Below, in pieces: positions 32,398-36,465 of a DNA stretch of 36,465 nt (positions within the stretch are counted from its first letter, which is position 1; each line of letters starts with the position of its first letter). The notes under the pieces are model-generated. The model saw nothing but the letters and a program-made list of their open reading frames with translations. It was not told where the DNA came from and searched no databases. The DNA comes from Desulfobacula sp. (GTDB lineage: Bacteria; Desulfobacterota; Desulfobacteria; Desulfobacterales; Desulfobacteraceae), in the NCBI GenBank assembly GCA_028280105.1, contig JANQML010000378.1, forward strand, positions 1 to 36,465. Direction: 5' to 3'. Position numbers and translations under genes: made by a program.

Positions 32398-34158
32398 ATG
32401 AAAGAACTTTTCAAAGAGGTCATCAAGATCAATCAACTTGAGAATACCTTGGATGTTCAATGTCGTGTGGATCAGTTCTTTTCCAAACTGAACGCAATGA
32501 AAGTCCCTGAATATTTCAATTGGGGAAAAGAAATATTTGAAGAGTTGCATGTCTCTGAAAATCCGGAAAAGACGGCTTTAATCTGGATGGATACCCGATT
32601 GGAAACCCGGACCTATTCATACCGGCGCCTGCTGGAAAACGCCAACCAGCTGATCAATCTGTTAAAAACGGCCGGCGGGGCGCAAAAAGACGCGTTTCAT
32701 ATGATGACGCCGGTTCTTCCGGAAAACTGGGTAGCTGTTCTTGCTGCCATACGGGCGGGAATGGTGAGCGTGCCGACCGCAGTTTCACTGACGCAACGGG
32801 AGGTGGAATACCGGTTTGAAAATTATCCCCCTCAGGTGATCATGGCTGACCCGGAATCGATCCCAACCATTGACCGGGTATTGGATGAACTGGGAATTGA
32901 ACCGAAAATTAAAATAGTGGTGGGCGAGGCAGCCGGCTGGGTCCCTTTTGACACCATTCGTGAACAGAAGAAAACCGCCGCTGCCGCACAAACCCGCTCG
33001 GATGATATTCTCTTCTGTTTTTTTACCTCCGGAACCACCGGGCTTCCCAAGCGGGTGGGGCACACGGCGGTTTCCTATCCCATCGGTCATTTAACCACCT
33101 CTTTAATGACAGGGCTCACACCGGACGATGTCCATAACGGCATGAGTGAGTCCGGATGGGCCAAATCAATCTGGTCCCGGTTTTTTGCACCGTTCAATGT
33201 GGGTGCCACCACCAGCGGTTTTAAATTTTCACTTGAGGATGGGGAACAATTTTTAGATGCCATTTCCCGGCACAGGATCACCAGTTTTTCCGCCCAGCCC
33301 ACGGCCTGGCGCAGAATCGTCAATATCAACCTGGATTCTTTCGACCTTTCCAGCCTCAGAGAGTCTGTGAGCATTGGTGAACCGCTGAGTCCTGAGATCA
33401 GTGAAAAATGGATGGCCAGTACCGGAATACCGATTCGTGAGCTTTACAGTCAGACCGAAGCCACAACAATGATCGGTAATGCACCGTGGATGAAAGATAA
33501 AATCCGTCCGGGTTCATTCGGTTTTCCCATCGGCATGTACGATATGGCGCTGGCAGACAATGAAGGCAATGAAATCAAGGAACCGGGAAAGACCGGGCAT
33601 ATCGTCATCAAGCTGGATCGGTGGCAACCCATTGGTCTGTTTAAGGAATATATCGGCAATCCTGAAAAGATGAGTTCGGTTTTTGTCGATAACTATTATT
33701 ACACGGGAGACCGGGCCTGCTTTGACGCCGACGGATACTGGCAGTTTAAAGGAAGAGCCGATGATGTCATTAAATCCAGTGATCACAGAATCGGTCCGTT
33801 TGAAGTCGAAAGTGTCCTGCTTGAACACCCGGACGTTGCCGAGGTGGCCGTAATCGGGGCACCGGATGTAAACCGGCATCATTTGATCAAGGCCTATGTG
33901 ATCCTGAACCCGGCGGTGGAGCCAGACAGGGAGAAGGCGCTTGAATTGTTCAGGTATGCCATAGGCATTCTGCCGAAGTTTAAAATCCCGAGACTGATCG
34001 AGTTTATCCCGGAAGTACCAAAGACAATCAGCGGAAAAATCCGGCGGATTGATCTTCGGCAAAGGGAAAACAATCAGCCGGAAGAGACAGTTGAAGACAG
34101 TATTAAAGAATATTTTTATTGGGATTTTCCGGAACTGGGATCAAAAAAGAGACGTTAG
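32398..34158 (+). CDS. AMP-forming acyl-CoA synthetase (ACS/ACSM-like)
   Basis: The 586-residue ANL-superfamily enzyme has the P-loop FFTSGTTGLPKRV (208-220), the adenylate motif YSQTEAT, the hinge region YYTGDRACFDADGYWQFKGR and IKSSDHRIGPFEVES, which resembles the medium-chain ACSM type. The catalytic lysine K547 lies in PKTISGKIRR (541-550). It activates a carboxylic acid to its acyl-CoA via an acyl-AMP; the chain length is not predictable. K547 is the residue acetylated by Pat-type enzymes in other bacteria to switch the activity off. A CoA-transferase-GNAT fusion gene ends 13 bases away on the opposite strand. AAGGAG precedes the start by 11 bases. Confidence 0.9.
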   Translation: MKELFKEVIKINQLENTLDVQCRVDQFFSKLNAMKVPEYFNWGKEIFEELHVSENPEKTALIWMDTRLETRTYSYRRLLENANQLINLLKTAGGAQKDAFHMMTPVLPENWVAVLAAIRAGMVSVPTAVSLTQREVEYRFENYPPQVIMADPESIPTIDRVLDELGIEPKIKIVVGEAAGWVPFDTIREQKKTAAAAQTRSDDILFCFFTSGTTGLPKRVGHTAVSYPIGHLTTSLMTGLTPDDVHNGMSESGWAKSIWSRFFAPFNVGATTSGFKFSLEDGEQFLDAISRHRITSFSAQPTAWRRIVNINLDSFDLSSLRESVSIGEPLSPEISEKWMASTGIPIRELYSQTEATTMIGNAPWMKDKIRPGSFGFPIGMYDMALADNEGNEIKEPGKTGHIVIKLDRWQPIGLFKEYIGNPEKMSSVFVDNYYYTGDRACFDADGYWQFKGRADDVIKSSDHRIGPFEVESVLLEHPDVAEVAVIGAPDVNRHHLIKAYVILNPAVEPDREKALELFRYAIGILPKFKIPRLIEFIPEVPKTISGKIRRIDLRQRENNQPEETVEDSIKEYFYWDFPELGSKKRR

Positions 34159-34171
34159 GCGGTTTTCCTGA

Positions 34172-36043
34172 TTAAAGAGCTGATGATTCGGCAAACGGCA
34201 TGGTTACGTCTATCTCGCCGCTGTTGTTTCGTAAAAACCGGGCCTTGGGGTACCTTTTTTTAAACAGGTTGATCATCTTTTTATTTTCTGCCAGGACCAC
34301 GGCGTTGAACTGGGTATATTTGTTCTCTTTGGCAATGGCTTCCAGAATTTTAAGCAGGTTGAAACCGATTCCCATCCCATGGAGAGACTCCTTGACAATA
34401 AAGGCGACTTCCGCTTCCCTGTCAGAAGACTTTGCATAGGAACCAATGCCGACAATCTGTTTTCTCTTACCGACCTGCATTAATCCGACAATGGTCATAT
34501 TTTTTCTATAATCCACTTCCGCCCACTGTCTTTGGAGCATGTCCCGTGAAAAGACTTTCCGTTTATTAAAAAACCGGTAATAGATCGAGTCTTCCTGCAA
34601 GGAATAGTAAAAATGCCGGGACTCAAATTCATCAGAGGGCAAAAGAGGGCGAAATTCAACAATCCGGCCGTTTTCAAGAACCAGGGACGACTGGTATTGA
34701 TCCAGGAACATCAGATCTTCCGAGGATGGCGGCAGTTGATCCGGAAAGATGTAGTGCCGTTTTTTTGCCTCTTCAATCAACTCCTTACGAAATTTGGGAT
34801 GGCTGATTCGGGCAAGCTCCATAACCCGTTGGTAGATACTTTTTCTGCCCATTTCGGCAATTCCGTATTCGGTAACAATAATATCAATGTCCCCCCTTGT
34901 TGTGGCCACACCCGCACCTTCACTTAAATGAGGTACAATCCGCGATACGTTTCCGTTCTGGGCAGTGGACGGGATGATAATGATGGAAAATCCCCCCTTG
35001 GACATGGCGGATCCCCGGATGAAATCCACCTGGTCGCCAATACCCGAGTATATCAAATATCCTTTTGAATCCGTGCAGACCTGTCCGGTCAAGTCCACTT
35101 CAAGGGCAGAGCTGATGGATATGAAGTGATCATTCTTGGCTATGATATTCGGGTCGTTCACAAATTCGGAAGATTTAAAATAAAAGATAGGATTATTGTC
35201 CACAAAATCATAGAGATGCTTGGACCCCATGCACAGGGAGGTCACGACCCGGTCGGGCAGGAAAGATTTTTTTTTGTTGGTGATGACCTTTTTTTTAAAC
35301 AAGGGTAAAAGACCGTCCGTTATGACCTGGGTATGGATGCCCAGGTCTTTTTTGTCACAAAGAAACGGGATGACCGCATCGGGGAGATGGCCGAATCCGA
35401 TTTGCAGGGTTGACCCGTCATCCACCAGCATGTTGACATAGTGGCCGATGCGTTCGATCACCTTTTGGTTTTTGGCTTCAGGCAGGGATTCTACCAACGG
35501 TTCGTCATGGGCAACCAACCAGTCGATTTCATCCACATGGACCATGGAGTCCCCCCATGTCCGGGGCATGTGCTCGTTGACCTGGGCAATGACCATGTCG
35601 GCATTCTTCATTCCCGACAGGGTGATGTCAACGGAAATCCCAAGGCTGCAATATCCGTTCTCATCCGGTGGGCTGACCTGTATCAAGGCGACATCCAGCC
35701 CGATTTCCTGATTTTGGAAAATTTTAGGGATCTGTGAGAGATAGACCGGTATATAATCGATTTTTCCTTCAAAGGCAAACTGCCGCATTCTCAACGAGAT
35801 AAAGAATAATTTGATGGAAAACCGGGATAAAAAATTTTTGTCGTCCACATACTGGGCCAGGGTGGAGGACAACATCTGATAGATGATAATGTCCTGGATG
35901 GAAAGATCTTCCACCATGGCTTTAATCAATCTCTGGGGTTCTCCGCATCCGGTTCCCACAAAGACTCTGGAACCGTTTTTTATTCTTTTGACACTCTTTT
36001 CCGCAGTCAGTGTTTTTTCAGGATATCTTGCCGTCAGATCCAT
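34172..36043 (-). CDS. Acetyl-CoA hydrolase/4-hydroxybutyrate CoA-transferase-like protein fused to a Pat-like GNAT acetyltransferase
   Basis: The 623-residue protein has a CoA-transferase family I module (about 1-450), with GYCSLG (130-135), LQIGFGHLPDAV (213-224) and GAGVATTRGDIDIIVTEYG (377-394). A GNAT domain (about 462-617) starts FRPLLPSDEFESRHFYYSL and carries the acetyl-CoA loop HGMGIGFNLL (555-564). The GNAT part resembles that of protein acetyltransferase Pat. In the transferase module the expected nucleophilic glutamate of the HTE/HSE motif is Q239 (IHTQVITDG, 236-244; codon CAG on the minus strand at 35329-35327), suggesting loss of CoA transfer while CoA binding may persist. A clear GGAGAG precedes the start. 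It is convergent with the acyl-CoA synthetase gene. Confidence 0.88.
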   Translation of the reverse strand: MDLTARYPEKTLTAEKSVKRIKNGSRVFVGTGCGEPQRLIKAMVEDLSIQDIIIYQMLSSTLAQYVDDKNFLSRFSIKLFFISLRMRQFAFEGKIDYIPVYLSQIPKIFQNQEIGLDVALIQVSPPDENGYCSLGISVDITLSGMKNADMVIAQVNEHMPRTWGDSMVHVDEIDWLVAHDEPLVESLPEAKNQKVIERIGHYVNMLVDDGSTLQIGFGHLPDAVIPFLCDKKDLGIHTQVITDGLLPLFKKKVITNKKKSFLPDRVVTSLCMGSKHLYDFVDNNPIFYFKSSEFVNDPNIIAKNDHFISISSALEVDLTGQVCTDSKGYLIYSGIGDQVDFIRGSAMSKGGFSIIIIPSTAQNGNVSRIVPHLSEGAGVATTRGDIDIIVTEYGIAEMGRKSIYQRVMELARISHPKFRKELIEEAKKRHYIFPDQLPPSSEDLMFLDQYQSSLVLENGRIVEFRPLLPSDEFESRHFYYSLQEDSIYYRFFNKRKVFSRDMLQRQWAEVDYRKNMTIVGLMQVGKRKQIVGIGSYAKSSDREAEVAFIVKESLHGMGIGFNLLKILEAIAKENKYTQFNAVVLAENKKMINLFKKRYPKARFLRNNSGEIDVTMPFAESSAL

Positions 36044-36409
36044 GCTGTTCTCTCCAGTGGTGCCTAAAAAGAAATTCGAACACGATAATTATTTATTAAT
36101 TAATTTTTTTGTTAAAGTACACCAAAAAATAAGGATTGGCTATATTCTATTTTCTGTTTTCGGGGTTAAATCGTATGGGTGGGAAACAAGCGCGATGTAT
36201 GGCCGGGCATTCTTACGGTTTTTTACAATGGGTGCAGGCGTCCCTGGATACGGTTTTCTAAACAGGTGTTGAAAAATCTATCTGTCTGAATTGTTGATGC
36301 TTTTATTGTCTTGTTGGTCTACAATTGTTATATATCCAAAAAATAGCTGCCGGCTGATAGACAGGATCATCGCATGTAAAATTCAGTATAAATGATTTCA
36401 GATAGTTAC
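36044..36409. other. 366-base AT-rich interval without a clear gene
   Basis: The stretch contains the ribosome binding site of the minus-strand fusion gene at its left end, AT-rich sequence around 36080-36130 suitable for its promoter, and a plus-strand frame that continues from the antisense of that gene and looks non-coding. No hairpin, repeat or RNA gene was recognised. Confidence 0.5.
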
Positions 36410-36465
36410 ATGATGAAGGCAAACGCAGATAAATTTTTAACAAAGGCTAAGAACTTAATACTGTG
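36410..36465 (+). CDS. Possible N-terminus of a gene running off the window
   Basis: From ATG 36410 (or ATG 36413) the frame is open to the window edge and encodes MMKANADKFLTKAKNLIL, with a lysine-rich start like many cytoplasmic proteins. There is no strong ribosome binding site, and too little sequence remains to recognise a family. Confidence 0.25.
   Translation, partial: MMKANADKFLTKAKNLIL

Noticed and set aside
1-36465. tRNA genes, CRISPR arrays, insertion sequences or prophage genes
   Set aside because: No cloverleaf, regularly spaced repeat, transposase or phage structural gene was seen on either strand; the HNH and recombinase-like genes lack mobile-element flanks.

Overview
The window looks like chromosomal DNA of a mesophilic sulfate-reducing bacterium of the Desulfobacteraceae type (Desulfobacterota, formerly Deltaproteobacteria). 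This is inferred from protein style, moderate GC, the neighbour sets (hemA with ccsB and a siroheme synthase domain; long-form hisG with hisI; rnc, radical SAM and era) and several acyl-CoA metabolism genes. It was judged from sequence alone without a database search. No tRNA, rRNA, CRISPR array, insertion sequence or prophage was seen.

Region 1 (1-5980, + strand) is signalling and phosphate control. The tail of an unidentified gene is followed by a response regulator fused to a PP2C phosphatase and an RsbW-like kinase (a partner-switch pair). Then comes pstB-phoU-phoB-phoR, without pstS, pstC or pstA. Region 2 (5988-12843) holds a convergent amidohydrolase, then a tetrapyrrole/cytochrome operon (siroheme synthase N-domain, ccsB/hemX-like, hemA). 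It continues with a DksA/TraR-type zinc-finger protein, a PHP phosphoesterase fused in frame to a complete RNase III, and a radical SAM protein translationally coupled to that fusion.

Region 3 (12867-17089) has an ArgP-like LysR regulator diverging from the remnant of an argO (LysE-family) exporter. Two thirds of the exporter is missing while its operator, promoter and ribosome binding site survive. A polar amino-acid ABC transporter (binding protein, permease, ATPase) follows and ends at a strong terminator. A copy of the argO promoter element lies in front of the transporter. Region 4 (17218-20295, - strand) is penicillin-binding protein 1A with a CBS-pair protein downstream and a possible small coupled ORF between them.

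Region 5 (20577-24790, + strand) is a tightly packed operon: hisI, hisG, an aminotransferase, engB, era and a small HNH nuclease. Region 6 (24924-28838) has a linker-rich protein with a recombinase-like C-terminal module, queF, and a minus-strand set of an unknown 138-residue protein, a DUF1848 protein and dusB. Region 7 (28951-36043) has a DHA2-type exporter with a coupled alpha/beta hydrolase, a second Dus enzyme, and an AMP-forming acyl-CoA synthetase. The synthetase is convergent with a CoA-transferase-like protein fused to a Pat-like GNAT acetyltransferase. The start of another gene may lie at the right edge.

The two most striking items are the PHP-RNase III fusion and the CoA-transferase/GNAT fusion. 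In the latter the expected catalytic glutamate is glutamine, and it sits next to an acyl-CoA synthetase carrying the classic acylatable lysine. This suggests a Pat-like regulator built on a different acyl-CoA-binding scaffold.
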